The position numbers were made by a program, and so were the translations under genes. From Enchytraeus crypticus (taxonomy: Eukaryota > Annelida > Clitellata > Enchytraeida > Enchytraeidae): a DNA stretch of 64,000 nt. The notes under the pieces are model-generated. The model was not told where the DNA came from. It did no database searches and saw only the letters and a program-made list of their open reading frames with translations. The stretch lies in contig CAJHZI010000278.1 of assembly GCA_905160935.1 (NCBI GenBank), positions 289,001 to 353,000 of the forward strand. The letters are read 5' to 3'. Positions 63,607 through 64,000 of this stretch are shown here, piece after piece (the stretch's first letter is position 1; each line of letters starts with the position of its first letter).

Positions 63607-63771
63607 CTGACTGATTGATTGATTGATTGATGACCTGTTCAGGCATGGATATCCTCTCTCCATTGATCAGCGTGAGGATCTTGTTGTCATCCATCACAGA
63701 GTTCATGCTCTCTATCCACAGTGTGTCCACAGGTCCATCAAATACTATCCATCTCTCTTCCTTCTTCTCCT
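21287..63771 (-). CDS. DNAH2: Axonemal dynein heavy chain, DNAH2-like (C-terminal half, 41 exons, 5' partial)
   Basis: This is a ciliary inner-arm dynein motor subunit, an ATP-driven minus-end microtubule motor. The 41 phase-consistent exons encode about 2,271 aa: end of AAA2, AAA3 (P-loop GPVGTGKTS, Walker [10 protein letters not shown]), AAA4 (P-loop GIGGSGRQS, Walker B FLFLDAQ), stalk coiled coils around the microtubule-binding domain ([17 protein letters not shown]), AAA5 ([17 protein letters not shown]), AAA6 ([18 protein letters not shown]) and the C-terminal domain ([60 protein letters not shown]). The family assignment rests on [18 protein letters not shown] AAA3 sequence, DSDFEVSENLL and the ending [10 protein letters not shown], all closest to animal DNAH2 (the I1/f 1-beta chain). 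Human DNAH2 is about 4,430 aa, so roughly 2,150 N-terminal residues lie beyond 64000. No frameshift or stop was found, so the gene looks functional. The introns total about 36 kb. Confidence 0.95.
21442..25510 (-). other. Dynein last intron, 4.1 kb, repeat-filled
   Basis: Contains G- and C-family repeat fragments (21590-21870, 22360-22615), (TA)n (22722-22780), a CAATCAGTCAATCCATCAGT array (23205-23560), a 49-bp tandem duplication (23862-23955), (GA)n (24190-24445), (TC)n (24818-24858) and a 21-bp AACCCTAATTCTGTTGTAGAC array (25316-25490). No further exon seen. Confidence 0.75.
25511..25661 (-). CDS. DNAH2: DNAH2-like exon 40
   Basis: 50 codons, [20 protein letters not shown] and [20 protein letters not shown]. 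Acceptor ATTGCAG|GAC, donor CGAG|GTTTGA. The next exon is 4.1 kb away. Confidence 0.94.
25661..26060. repeat. (AATAC)n-like array at the exon 40 acceptor
   Basis: AATACAATACAGTACAATTC-type pentamers begin at the acceptor itself (ATTGTATTGCAG on the gene strand). CTGTATTG recurs throughout, so many AG dinucleotides lie upstream of the functional one. Confidence 0.85.
26455..26660 (+). mobile_element. Dispersed element family D ending in TTGA
   Basis: GCCTTGGATCATAGACTTGC to GGACGTTAAATTCTTATTGA, then TTGATATTGATTGATTG. Shows the junction between element end and TTGA repeat. Confidence 0.65.
26731..26805 (-). CDS. DNAH2: DNAH2-like exon 39 (25-codon micro-exon)
   Basis: [17 protein letters not shown] to GAPK. 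Too short to stand out as an open frame; found by phase and similarity. Acceptor GAGCAG|ATATCT is the unit of the array at 26806-27090. Confidence 0.9.
26806..27090. repeat. Acceptor array of dynein exon 39
   Basis: Ten extra copies of a 22-27 bp unit ATAGATATCTGCTCATCAAA. On the gene strand each reads GATGAGCAGATATCTATTGA, identical to the exon 39 acceptor and its first 12 coding bases. Nine of ten keep AG. Confidence 0.9.
27409..27585 (-). CDS. DNAH2: DNAH2-like exon 38
   Basis: 59 codons, [15 protein letters not shown] and [20 protein letters not shown]. Donor AGC|GTGAGT. Confidence 0.95.
27810..27959 (-). CDS. DNAH2: DNAH2-like exon 37
   Basis: 50 codons, [19 protein letters not shown] and [11 protein letters not shown]. 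The donor AAA|GTATTA is weak. Confidence 0.92.
28651..28767 (-). CDS. DNAH2: DNAH2-like exon 36
   Basis: 39 codons, [20 protein letters not shown]. Donor GAG|GTCTGT, followed by a (GTT)n tract. Confidence 0.92.
29180..29470. repeat. 33-bp tandem array in dynein intron
   Basis: About eight units of GGTATTAAGTTGTGGTACAC plus GTCGCATAATAAA, next to exon 35, but the unit does not contain the exon edge. Confidence 0.85.
29491..29713 (-). CDS. DNAH2: DNAH2-like exon 35
   Basis: 74 codons, [20 protein letters not shown] and [13 protein letters not shown]. Donor GTG|GTAGGA. Confidence 0.93.
29790..29987 (-). mobile_element. Dispersed element family F, inverted
   Basis: CTCGCTCTATAAGAGCACTC and CCTATAGCTTGGGAAAAGTA match 20176-20372 in reverse. 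Confidence 0.65.
30219..30403 (-). CDS. DNAH2: DNAH2-like exon 34: C-terminal domain
   Basis: 61 codons, [20 protein letters not shown]. The donor CAA|GTCTCT is weak but is the only one that keeps phase with exon 35. Confidence 0.93.
30404..31491 (-). other. Dynein intron 33, mostly unique AT-rich sequence
   Basis: Holds a family G repeat (31160-31335: AACCAGGGTCGGGATAC, CTATTTGAGACTT) headed by (CAT)n. Otherwise nothing recognised. Confidence 0.55.
31492..31609 (-). mobile_element. Family E element abutting the exon 33 donor
   Basis: Matches 36308-36445 (TGACAACATCGAGCACTATT, AATCAGTCCAAA). It reaches to within a few bases of the donor GAG|GTAGAA. Confidence 0.65.
31610..31801 (-). CDS. 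DNAH2: DNAH2-like exon 33: C-terminal domain
   Basis: 64 codons, [20 protein letters not shown] and [13 protein letters not shown]. Donor GAG|GTAGAA directly abuts a dispersed repeat. Confidence 0.95.
32200..32310 (+). mobile_element. tRNA-derived SINE, family B
   Basis: GATACTCGACCGCGGATCAG, B box GGGTTCAAATCCTGGG, then GAGGAAACTGACGTTAACCT. Confidence 0.7.
32515..32712 (+). mobile_element. Dispersed element ending in (AG)n
   Basis: Same family as 2765-2930. Ends just before exon 32's donor side. Confidence 0.65.
32728..32925 (-). CDS. DNAH2: DNAH2-like exon 32: AAA6
   Basis: 66 codons, [20 protein letters not shown] and [10 protein letters not shown]. Acceptor TTTTAG|GGTAACTGG. Confidence 0.95.
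32926..33130. repeat. Acceptor array of dynein exon 32
   Basis: About four degenerate units of CCCAGTTACCCTAAAACAGC and ATGTAGGCATTAAAAATA. The first bases equal the exon start GGTAACTGG plus its TTTTAG acceptor. Confidence 0.75.
33215..33357. repeat. Donor array of dynein exon 31
   Basis: Four units of CTATGTAACTAGGTCACACT followed by GACCTCTCT variants; the functional donor GAGAG|GTCAGTGTGACC is the unit edge. Confidence 0.8.
33357..33485 (-). CDS. DNAH2: DNAH2-like exon 31: AAA6
   Basis: 43 codons, [20 protein letters not shown]. Donor GAGAG|GTCAGTG recurs in the intron. Confidence 0.93.
33490..33715. repeat. (TCAA)n tract upstream of dynein exon 31
   Basis: TCAATCAATCAATCGATCAA-type tetramers up to 6 bp from the acceptor. 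Confidence 0.85.
33887..34092 (-). CDS. DNAH2: DNAH2-like exon 30: AAA6
   Basis: 68 codons, [20 protein letters not shown] and [11 protein letters not shown]. Acceptor GTACAG|GAGAG, with three upstream copies. Confidence 0.94.
34093..34745. repeat. Acceptor array of dynein exon 30
   Basis: Three extra copies (34146-34200, 34415-34470, 34513-34570) of about 55 bp. Each keeps acceptor CTGTACAG|GAGAGTGG and the first ~45 exon bases, spaced by TATAGTACAACATAGTACAA pentamer-like filler derived from the acceptor side. Confidence 0.88.
34800..35226. repeat. (TTGA)n with a copy of the exon 29 donor edge
   Basis: TTGATTGATAGATTGA-type repeats. 35096-35160 duplicates the last ~60 bp of exon 29 ([19 protein letters not shown]) with a GT donor. 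Confidence 0.8.
35227..35410 (-). CDS. DNAH2: DNAH2-like exon 29
   Basis: 61 codons, [20 protein letters not shown] and [20 protein letters not shown]. Donor CCTG|GTGTGT; its 3' edge is copied at 35096-35160. Confidence 0.93.
35411..36101 (-). other. Dynein intron 28, part: (TCAA)n then unique sequence
   Basis: 35412-35740 is TCAATCAATTAATCAG-type repeat. 35741-36101 is unique with no exon seen. Confidence 0.6.
36102..36298 (+). pseudogene. Inverted duplicate of dynein exon 27 3' half with donor and intron start
   Basis: On the plus strand this reads [20 protein letters not shown] to YRTFAVYR, then GTGCGTC and about 90 bp of intron. It matches the reverse complement of 37204-37406 with about four substitutions and two fewer ATT units. 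It lies in the intron between exons 28 and 29 in antisense orientation, so it is a non-functional copy. Confidence 0.9.
36308..36445 (-). mobile_element. Dispersed element family E, inverted
   Basis: TGACAACATCTAGCACTGTT and AAATCAGTCCAAAAAC match 31492-31609. Immediately follows the inverted exon copy. Confidence 0.6.
36656..36770 (-). CDS. DNAH2: DNAH2-like exon 28
   Basis: 38 codons, [20 protein letters not shown] and [11 protein letters not shown]. Lies between the arms of the exon 27 inverted repeat. Confidence 0.94.
36785..36960. repeat. (TCAA)n upstream of dynein exon 28
   Basis: TCAATCAATCAGTCAG-type tetramers, 15 bp from the acceptor. Confidence 0.85.
37303..37502 (-). CDS. DNAH2: DNAH2-like exon 27
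   Basis: 66 codons, [20 protein letters not shown] and [17 protein letters not shown]. Its 3' half with donor exists as an inverted copy at 36102-36298. Confidence 0.94.
37503..38306 (-). other. Dynein intron 26 with (TCAA)n
   Basis: 37503-37790 is TCAATCAATCAACCAACC-type repeat reaching the acceptor TTGATCAG. A partial F-type fragment lies near 38020-38110. A 30-bp AACCAATCAGATTTAACGAG repeat (38200-38300) precedes exon 26. Confidence 0.6.
38307..38451 (-). CDS. DNAH2: DNAH2-like exon 26
   Basis: 48 codons, [20 protein letters not shown], helical linker between AAA5 and AAA6. Donor GAG|GTCTGA. Confidence 0.93.
38572..38700 (-). mobile_element. tRNA-derived SINE, family B, inverted
   Basis: CAAGATTTGAACCCCGCA is the inverted B box; same body as 18052-18190. 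Confidence 0.7.
39045..39177 (-). CDS. DNAH2: DNAH2-like exon 25
   Basis: 43 codons, [20 protein letters not shown]. Acceptor TGTAG|GACTGATGG, with three further copies of the acceptor edge upstream. Confidence 0.93.
39178..39490. repeat. Acceptor array of dynein exon 25
   Basis: Three further copies of a roughly 95-bp unit. Each has CTCCTTGCGCACCACTATAC and CTGAGCCATCAGTCCTAC (exon start plus acceptor), then (CA)n-rich filler. Confidence 0.88.
39749..39898 (-). CDS. DNAH2: DNAH2-like exon 24: AAA5
   Basis: 49 codons, [18 protein letters not shown] and [16 protein letters not shown]. Donor CAAG|GTTTGG in phase 1. Confidence 0.94.
39975..40127. repeat. Donor array of dynein exon 23
   Basis: About five units of TTGTAAACCTATTTTGATGA plus TGCATTTA, each equal on the gene strand to the exon end ATCATCAAAATAG|GTTTAC. 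Confidence 0.85.
40128..40278 (-). CDS. DNAH2: DNAH2-like exon 23: AAA5
   Basis: 50 codons, [20 protein letters not shown] and [12 protein letters not shown]. Donor AATAG|GTTTAC (phase 1) recurs several times downstream. Confidence 0.93.
40347..40545. repeat. Foldback: 40-bp inverted repeat plus direct third copy
   Basis: Arms 40347-40386 and 40405-40444 are reverse complements (GTAATGATATCCGTTAAAAA core) around an 18-bp loop GTGTTGCAGCAGGAACAT. Arm plus loop recurs at 40482-40545 with one change in the core. Confidence 0.85.
40690..40785 (+). mobile_element. Divergent family B element
   Basis: GCAGGGTTCAAATCCAGAGC and GTCACTGACATGCTATTCGA. A similar diverged copy is near 47140-47240. Confidence 0.5.
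40819..41034 (-). CDS. DNAH2: DNAH2-like exon 22: AAA5
   Basis: 72 codons, [20 protein letters not shown] and [19 protein letters not shown]. Donor AAG|GTTTTG. Confidence 0.95.
41340..41729. repeat. Donor-derived array of dynein exon 21
   Basis: About ten units of AACATTAGCTAATATGAGGT plus AGACAACAACAAC. On the gene strand TACCTCATATTAGCTAATG mirrors the exon 21 donor TACCTCAG|GTTAGC. Most copies have CAT instead of CAG|GT, so the donor is largely lost. Confidence 0.75.
41730..41855 (-). CDS. DNAH2: DNAH2-like exon 21: AAA5 start
   Basis: 42 codons, [20 protein letters not shown]. Donor CAG|GTTAGC seeds the downstream array; the 5' edge is copied at 41893-41937. Confidence 0.94.
41856..41990. 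repeat. (TCAA)n with a copy of the exon 21 acceptor edge
   Basis: 41893-41937 repeats ACGTCACCCACCAGCAATCC to AGGTCCTGCAAATC: about 40 bp of exon plus acceptor. Confidence 0.85.
42657..42821 (-). CDS. DNAH2: DNAH2-like exon 20: coiled coil 2
   Basis: 55 codons, [20 protein letters not shown] and [17 protein letters not shown]. Acceptor CTCAG|GTA, donor AAG|GTTCTG. Confidence 0.94.
42838..43290. repeat. (TCAA)n with longer-period structure upstream of exon 20
   Basis: TCAATCAGTCAATCAATCAA repeated with a period near 56 bp in 43085-43260. Confidence 0.85.
43439..43725 (-). CDS. DNAH2: DNAH2-like exon 19: microtubule-binding domain and coiled coil 2
   Basis: 95 codons, [40 protein letters not shown], then a Gln/Ala-rich helix. 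Acceptor TATTAG|GT recurs in the upstream intron. Confidence 0.94.
43726..44130. repeat. Acceptor array of dynein exon 19
   Basis: Five or six units of GATGAAGTTAGGATCACCTA followed by GTACAATGTA repeats. AGTTAGGATCAC is the exon start and CTAGTACAATG the acceptor side. Confidence 0.85.
44212..44353 (-). CDS. DNAH2: DNAH2-like exon 18: microtubule-binding domain
   Basis: 47 codons, [20 protein letters not shown] and [18 protein letters not shown], the stalk-tip microtubule-binding domain. Donor CTGG|GTGAGT. Confidence 0.94.
44354..45680 (-). other. 3' part of dynein intron 17
   Basis: (TCAA)n at 44355-44540, GAGT/CAGT repeats to 44640, then about 1 kb of AT-rich DNA with an internal diverged duplication (CAGTTTAACAAAGCACTAAA near 45050, 45370 and 45670). 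No exon seen. Confidence 0.6.
45686..45691 (-). promoter_or_regulatory. Poly(A) signal candidate of the nested gene
   Basis: AATAAA on the minus strand, about 220 bp after the distal stop and about 810 bp after the TAG. Confidence 0.3.
45909..49491 (-). CDS. Nested three-exon gene of unknown function with Ser/Thr repeat tail and in-frame TAG
   Basis: The exons are 49491-49375 (start [20 protein letters not shown], 39 codons), 48022-47966 ([19 protein letters not shown], 19 codons) and from 47048 down. All are in phase 0 with GT-AG sites. The third exon opens with [18 protein letters not shown] and [20 protein letters not shown]. The spacing of Leu-Leu, I-S-P and a closing K-W resembles the small helical TFIIS N-terminal/LW or integrase-binding-type bundles, a weak guess. 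A minisatellite tail of Ser/Thr/Ala-rich 9-13 residue repeats follows. A TAG at 46503-46505 would end the protein at 239 aa. The same frame then stays open through more repeats, poly-Ser and a basic nuclear-localisation-like end ([20 protein letters not shown]) to a stop at 45909, which would give about 437 codons. The gene lies wholly inside dynein intron 17, on the same strand. Confidence 0.7.
45990..46066 (-). repeat. CTG/CAG-type trinucleotide tract encoding poly-Ser
   Basis: About 22 consecutive serine codons (AGC/AGT) near the C-terminal end of the nested frame; GCTGCTGCTACT on the plus strand. Confidence 0.8.
46180..46900 (-). repeat. Coding minisatellite in the nested gene
   Basis: Degenerate units around GGCATTGCTGGTG (plus strand) encode Ser/Thr-rich repeats such as TSNATGAN and DSTSKAK. 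Another frame is also open (Pro-rich, 46160-47005), as expected of a stop-poor repeat. The phase-consistent frame is the Ser/Thr one. Confidence 0.8.
47590..47760. repeat. 12-bp repeat TTGATTAACTGA
   Basis: About 13 near-perfect copies in nested-gene intron 2. Confidence 0.9.
47878..47945 (+). mobile_element. Family D tail running into TTGA repeat
   Basis: GACGTCCCTGACATTGCC, GGACGTTAAATTCTTATTGA, then TTGATTGA. Confidence 0.6.
48200..48345 (-). mobile_element. Divergent family B element
   Basis: TCACTGGGTTTGAGCCCTGG as inverted B box, with GATGTCAGTGACTGG. Confidence 0.5.
48535..49310. repeat. 31-bp satellite, about 24 near-identical units
   Basis: CTACTGATTGATTGATAATG plus AAGGATARTAA. 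One position alternates A/G between otherwise identical units. Lies in nested-gene intron 1 and dynein intron 17. Confidence 0.92.
49622..49669 (-). promoter_or_regulatory. CCAAT x3 plus CRE-like site upstream of the nested gene
   Basis: Within 48 bp there are three CCAAT pentamers (near 49623, 49642 and 49665; ATTGG on the gene strand) and a TGACGTAA ATF/CREB-like octamer at 49652-49659. They lie about 130-180 bp upstream of the chosen start codon, a typical NF-Y/CREB arrangement. This argues that the longer in-frame MAGLRQ extension is promoter/5' UTR, not protein. Confidence 0.5.
49696..49749. repeat. 16-bp perfect inverted repeat
   Basis: AGTCCGTTAACTCTCT (49696-49711) and its reverse complement (49734-49749), 22-bp loop, just upstream of the nested-gene promoter motifs. 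Confidence 0.85.
49835..50035. repeat. Direct duplication of about 80 bp
   Basis: GGATGGAATCC, AACTGACGACAAGTA and GTGGAGCGGTAGTCATT-like segments occur twice, about 125 bp apart. Confidence 0.75.
50107..50490. repeat. (ATT)n followed by (AG)n next to exon 17
   Basis: ATT-rich 50107-50260, AG-rich 50280-50490, ending 6 bp from the exon 17 donor. Confidence 0.9.
50497..50613 (-). CDS. DNAH2: DNAH2-like exon 17: stalk coiled coil 1 end
   Basis: 39 codons, [17 protein letters not shown] and MPALEEAIQ. Acceptor TTGATCAG|TCAGTAGC. The next exon is 6.1 kb away across the nested gene. Confidence 0.92.
50614..51000. repeat. Acceptor copies of exon 17 and (TCAA)n
   Basis: Two copies (to 50700 and 50776) of CTGTTGACACTTACTCTCCT through GCTACTGACTGATCAATC, i.e. 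acceptor plus about 60 exon bases, then TCAA and AATAAAACAACAAATCAATC repeats. Confidence 0.85.
51314..51385. repeat. Perfect 33-bp inverted repeat at a SINE head
   Basis: 51314-51346 and 51353-51385 are exact reverse complements with a 6-bp spacer (core GTGTCTTAACGACATCGCCA). Confidence 0.9.
51353..51480 (+). mobile_element. tRNA-derived SINE, family B, most complete copy
   Basis: A-box-like AGTGGCGATGTCGTTAAGAC, B box GGGGTTCAAATCCTGGG, GAGTGAGGAAACTGACGTTA and CTTTACCAGCTTTT. Head duplicated in inverse orientation. Confidence 0.75.
51570..51790 (+). mobile_element. Family C tail with (AAT)n
   Basis: TGACATCATCCCTGGATGAG, GGACGTTAAACCTTTATAAT, then about 170 bp of AAT/AAC triplets. Confidence 0.65.
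51985..52195 (-). CDS. DNAH2: DNAH2-like exon 16: stalk coiled coil 1
   Basis: 70 codons of heptad-like sequence, [19 protein letters not shown] to [13 protein letters not shown]. Acceptor is CTCTAG|ACTGCTACAG; the phase excludes the alternative AG ten bases further on. Confidence 0.92.
52196..52420. repeat. Acceptor array of dynein exon 16
   Basis: ACAGTCATAC decamers interspersed with two copies of TTCTCCTGCAGCAGTCTAGA or a variant, i.e. exon start plus acceptor. Confidence 0.85.
52421..52595. repeat. Donor array of dynein exon 15
   Basis: About six units of GATAGTCTAACTGTTTATAG; on the gene strand CTATAAACA|GTTAGACTATC is the exon 15 donor edge. Confidence 0.88.
52596..52741 (-). CDS. 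DNAH2: DNAH2-like exon 15: AAA4 end to stalk base
   Basis: 48 codons, [20 protein letters not shown]. Donor TATAAACA|GTTAGA (phase 2) recurs in the intron. Confidence 0.92.
52800..52930 (+). mobile_element. Dispersed family G element
   Basis: AATCCCAGTTTAACCAGGGT, CGAATAGACTTTCTCCAGTC, CCTATTTGC, headed by (CAT)n. Related copies near 21590, 31160, 42360, 54365 and 56230. Confidence 0.6.
53021..53118 (+). mobile_element. tRNA-derived SINE, family B
   Basis: TATTCGACCGCGGATCAGTA to AACTAACGTTAACATTAGC. Confidence 0.65.
53379..53611 (+). mobile_element. tRNA-derived SINE, family A
   Basis: Complete copy in the intron between exons 14 and 15, with CGTGGGTTCGAATCCCTGCC and the standard 3' end. 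Confidence 0.8.
53670..53802 (-). CDS. DNAH2: DNAH2-like exon 14: AAA4
   Basis: 44 codons, [20 protein letters not shown], then acidic LDLSSDEE. Acceptor TTGATAG|G, donor GAG|GTAAAG. Confidence 0.93.
53805..54040. repeat. (TCAA)n and (TA)n
   Basis: TCAATCAATCAGTCAATCAA from the exon 14 acceptor, then (TA)n at 54002-54038. Confidence 0.85.
54156..54295 (-). CDS. DNAH2: DNAH2-like exon 13: AAA4
   Basis: 46 codons, [20 protein letters not shown]. Acceptor TTGATAG|GTT, donor in phase 2. Confidence 0.93.
54355..54520 (+). mobile_element. Dispersed family G element
   Basis: (CAT)n head, GAATCCCAGATTAACCAGGG, TCTCAAATCCTCTCTGTTCT, TATTTGAGACTTCCA. Confidence 0.6.
54850..55053 (+). mobile_element. 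Dispersed element family F
   Basis: AGGAGTGCTCTTATGGAGCG and GAGTATGAATATGTACCTTG with AG-rich tail, as at 20176. Confidence 0.65.
55404..55564 (-). CDS. DNAH2: DNAH2-like exon 12: AAA4 Walker B
   Basis: 53 codons, LKRLYFNTG, Walker B VFLFLDAQ and [20 protein letters not shown]. The donor GAG|GTCGAT is weak. Confidence 0.93.
55880..56050. repeat. 19-bp array TAAATTAATTCGACGAGG
   Basis: About nine near-perfect units between exons 11 and 12; no exon edge in the unit. Confidence 0.9.
56368..56535 (-). CDS. DNAH2: DNAH2-like exon 11: AAA4 P-loop
   Basis: 55 codons with the AAA4 Walker [15 protein letters not shown] and HYRKQEYRE. Acceptor TCGCAG|TG, next to a TGACGACTGA decamer array. Confidence 0.94.
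56536..56655. repeat. Decamer array at the exon 11 acceptor
   Basis: CAGTCGTCAT repeated about ten times directly intronic of TCGCAG. Confidence 0.88.
56700..57180. repeat. (TTGA)n block between exons 10 and 11
   Basis: Degenerate TTGATTGATAGATAGA-type repeats right up to the exon 10 donor region. Confidence 0.85.
57197..57346 (-). CDS. DNAH2: DNAH2-like exon 10: entry to AAA4
   Basis: 49 codons, [12 protein letters not shown] and [14 protein letters not shown]. Donor CATG|GTAGTC in phase 1. An internal part is copied at 57404-57465. Confidence 0.92.
57404..57465. repeat. Partial copy of exon 10
   Basis: CTCTCTTCAGAGCTCCAGTG to CATTGTCTACACCCATG repeats an internal 60 bp of exon 10, preceded by (TCAA)n. 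Confidence 0.8.
57529..57659 (-). CDS. DNAH2: DNAH2-like exon 9
   Basis: 43 codons, [19 protein letters not shown] and [10 protein letters not shown]. Acceptor TACAG|GGTGTTC is the unit of a tandem array upstream. Confidence 0.92.
57660..57970. repeat. Acceptor array of dynein exon 9
   Basis: About eleven units of AACACCCTGTAGCAACAGAT plus AATAG. On the gene strand each is CTACAG|GGTGTT, matching the exon 9 acceptor and first coding bases. Confidence 0.9.
58210..58295 (-). CDS. DNAH2: DNAH2-like exon 8
   Basis: 28 codons, [15 protein letters not shown] and RLWIHECF. Donor in phase 2 (AG|GTAAAT). Its 5' two-thirds plus acceptor is duplicated at 58354-58425. Confidence 0.92.
58296..58600. repeat. 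Exon 8 acceptor copy in (CA/TA)-rich repeat
   Basis: 58354-58425 repeats CAGTCTTGTTATCATGACAT to CCTTGAAATACCTGAACATA: about 55 exon bases plus the acceptor. Flanked by ACATACACATACACG-type repeat. Confidence 0.85.
58608..58952. repeat. Donor array of dynein exon 7 (about 14 copies)
   Basis: Units of 19 or 27 bp, ACTTACCCTGGAGATAAGGA with or without GATATAG. On the gene strand each carries ATCTCCAGG|GTAAGT, the exact exon 7 end and donor. Nearly all keep GTAAG. Confidence 0.95.
58953..59141 (-). CDS. DNAH2: DNAH2-like exon 7: AAA3 lid
   Basis: 63 codons, [20 protein letters not shown] and [20 protein letters not shown]. Donor AGG|GTAAGT, near consensus, followed by about 14 further copies of the same edge. 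Confidence 0.95.
59150..59537. repeat. (TCAA)n and exon 6 donor copies
   Basis: 59150-59450 TCAATCGATCAATCAG-type. 59458-59537 holds two further ACACACGCACATGTTTACCTG units, with the donor CAG|GTAAACA. Confidence 0.85.
59538..59642 (-). CDS. DNAH2: DNAH2-like exon 6: AAA3 sensor segment
   Basis: 35 codons, [20 protein letters not shown] to LINLTFPQ. Donor CAG|GTAAAC, repeated twice more downstream. Confidence 0.94.
59703..59790. repeat. Copy of dynein exon 5 donor edge
   Basis: GACGACAGTTCGATTCTCTA, CCTGACTCCTCTTGGGCACT and TTTCTGCC duplicate 59853-59925, donor included, followed by (TC)n. Confidence 0.85.
59878..60102 (-). CDS. DNAH2: DNAH2-like exon 5: AAA3 Walker B
   Basis: Encodes [20 protein letters not shown], the Walker [10 protein letters not shown], and [20 protein letters not shown], the most DNAH2-like segment in the window. 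Both exon ends have partial copies nearby. Confidence 0.95.
60110..60780. repeat. (TCAA)n, (TA)n and copy of exon 5 acceptor edge
   Basis: 60336-60437 repeats about 100 bp (CTTCCTGCCTCCCACAGGCA to GACGTCGTCTACCATCAATC): the exon 5 start plus acceptor, about 90% identical. A 57-bp-period TCAATCGAGCCATCGATCAA array follows. Confidence 0.85.
60839..61037 (-). CDS. DNAH2: DNAH2-like exon 4: AAA3 P-loop
   Basis: Encodes [19 protein letters not shown] and the AAA3 Walker [10 protein letters not shown]. Acceptor GATCTAG|T drawn from a (TTGA)n tract; donor CAG|GTCTGT. Confidence 0.94.
61420..62145. repeat. Donor array of dynein exon 3 (about two dozen copies)
   Basis: Units of about 19 bp, AACCAACCTGGGGTTAAATT. 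On the gene strand AACCCCAG|GTTGGT equals the exon 3 end and donor. Copies nearest the exon are best conserved; those beyond 500 bp are degenerate. Confidence 0.93.
62146..62390 (-). CDS. DNAH2: DNAH2-like exon 3: AAA2-AAA3 link
   Basis: Encodes [20 protein letters not shown] through [13 protein letters not shown]. Donor AACCCCAG|GTTGGT in phase 2. This donor edge is the unit of the 0.7 kb array downstream. Confidence 0.93.
62391..63069. repeat. (TCAA)n, (TTG)n and two copies of exon 2 donor edge
   Basis: 62705-62765 and 62876-62940 repeat CTCACCCCACGCTCAGGACT through CAGCACATCA: donor plus 45-60 exon bases, embedded in GTTGTTGTT. Confidence 0.88.
63070..63372 (-). CDS. DNAH2: DNAH2-like exon 2: AAA2 C-terminal part
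   Basis: 101 codons with [20 protein letters not shown], the arginine-finger-like segment of AAA2. Acceptor ACCAG|GTG, donor GGG|GTGAGC. Both edges are tandemly copied in the flanking introns. Confidence 0.93.
63373..63640. repeat. Acceptor array of exon 2 and (TTGA)n
   Basis: Three more units of TGACACCTGGTGATGAATGT and AATAAAGTATTAAAT to 63520 (acceptor ACCAG|GTGTCA), then (TTGA)n to the exon 1 donor. Confidence 0.85.
63635..63771 (-). CDS. DNAH2: DNAH2-like exon 1 of window: AAA2
   Basis: Encodes [18 protein letters not shown], the AAA2 Walker-B region, then [14 protein letters not shown]. Acceptor AACAG|AG in phase 1, donor CAG|GTCATC. Partial copies lie upstream in the gene at 63800-63885 and 63930-63985. 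Confidence 0.92.
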
Positions 63772-64000
63772 CTGTTAATCAATCAATCAATAAATCAATC
63801 AATCAAGCACAGAGTTCATGCTCTCTATCCACAGTGTGTCCACAGGTCCATCAAACACTATCCACCTCTCCTCCTTCTTCTCCTCTGTCAATCAATCGAT
63901 CAATCACTCAATCAATCAATCAATCGATCAATCAATCAATCATAGAGTTAATGCTCTCTATCCACAGTGTGTCCACCAGTCAATACTGGACAGGACTCGT
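63772..64000. repeat. Two copies of exon 1 5' part in (TCAA)n
   Basis: 63808-63888 and 63940-63985 repeat GAGTTCATGCTCTCTATCCA and CAGTGTGTCCACAGGTCCAT. The first includes the acceptor CTCTGTCAATC; the second is cut by a rearrangement. Confidence 0.85.

Overview
This is a nuclear window from an AT-rich invertebrate animal. It has spliced genes with GT-AG introns and the standard code, with TAG ending the THOC7-like gene and TGA ending the dynein. It carries metazoan families (TRIM, Kelch, THO complex, axonemal dynein), tRNA-derived SINE-like repeats and an extreme load of microsatellites, above all (TTGA)n/(TCAA)n. An axonemal dynein implies motile cilia or flagella. I cannot assign a phylum.

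Layout. 1-5900 is repeats without a supported gene. On the minus strand, a Kelch-repeat exon (5907-6812) and a RING/B-box/coiled-coil TRIM exon (7939-9051) look like two exons of one TRIM-Kelch gene. A 1.2 kb palindrome-rich tandem array (9110-10335) lies just upstream of its start codon. 10.3-14.2 kb is intergenic DNA full of dispersed elements. A complete 8-exon THOC7 homologue (197 aa) lies on the plus strand at 14282-19749. It converges on the 3' end of a dynein heavy chain on the minus strand, whose stop codon is at 21287-21289. That gene, closest to DNAH2, fills the rest of the window. I resolved 41 exons (63771 down to 21287; 6,818 coding nt, about 2,271 aa) running from AAA2 to the C-terminus. 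The N-terminal half lies beyond 64000.

Inside the 6.1 kb dynein intron between exons 17 and 18 is a nested three-exon gene on the same strand (49491 to 45909). It has its own CCAAT/CRE promoter motifs, a small helical domain and a Ser/Thr minisatellite-encoded tail interrupted by one in-frame TAG.

The most striking signal is how introns are built here. For more than half of the dynein exons, and for THOC7 exons 3 and 4, the intron begins or ends with a tandem array whose unit contains the real exon edge plus its splice site. The result is arrays of 2 to about 25 potential donors or acceptors next to the functional one. Even the dynein stop codon sits in such an array. Many 3' splice sites are also entered directly from (TTGA)n rather than from a pyrimidine tract. 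Several dispersed element families end in TTGA, ATT, AG or CAT repeats, a plausible source of the microsatellites.

The exon map was derived by hand. All dynein, THOC7 and nested-gene exons keep a consistent reading phase across every junction, which is the main support for the coordinates. Comparison with known families is from memory, not from a search.
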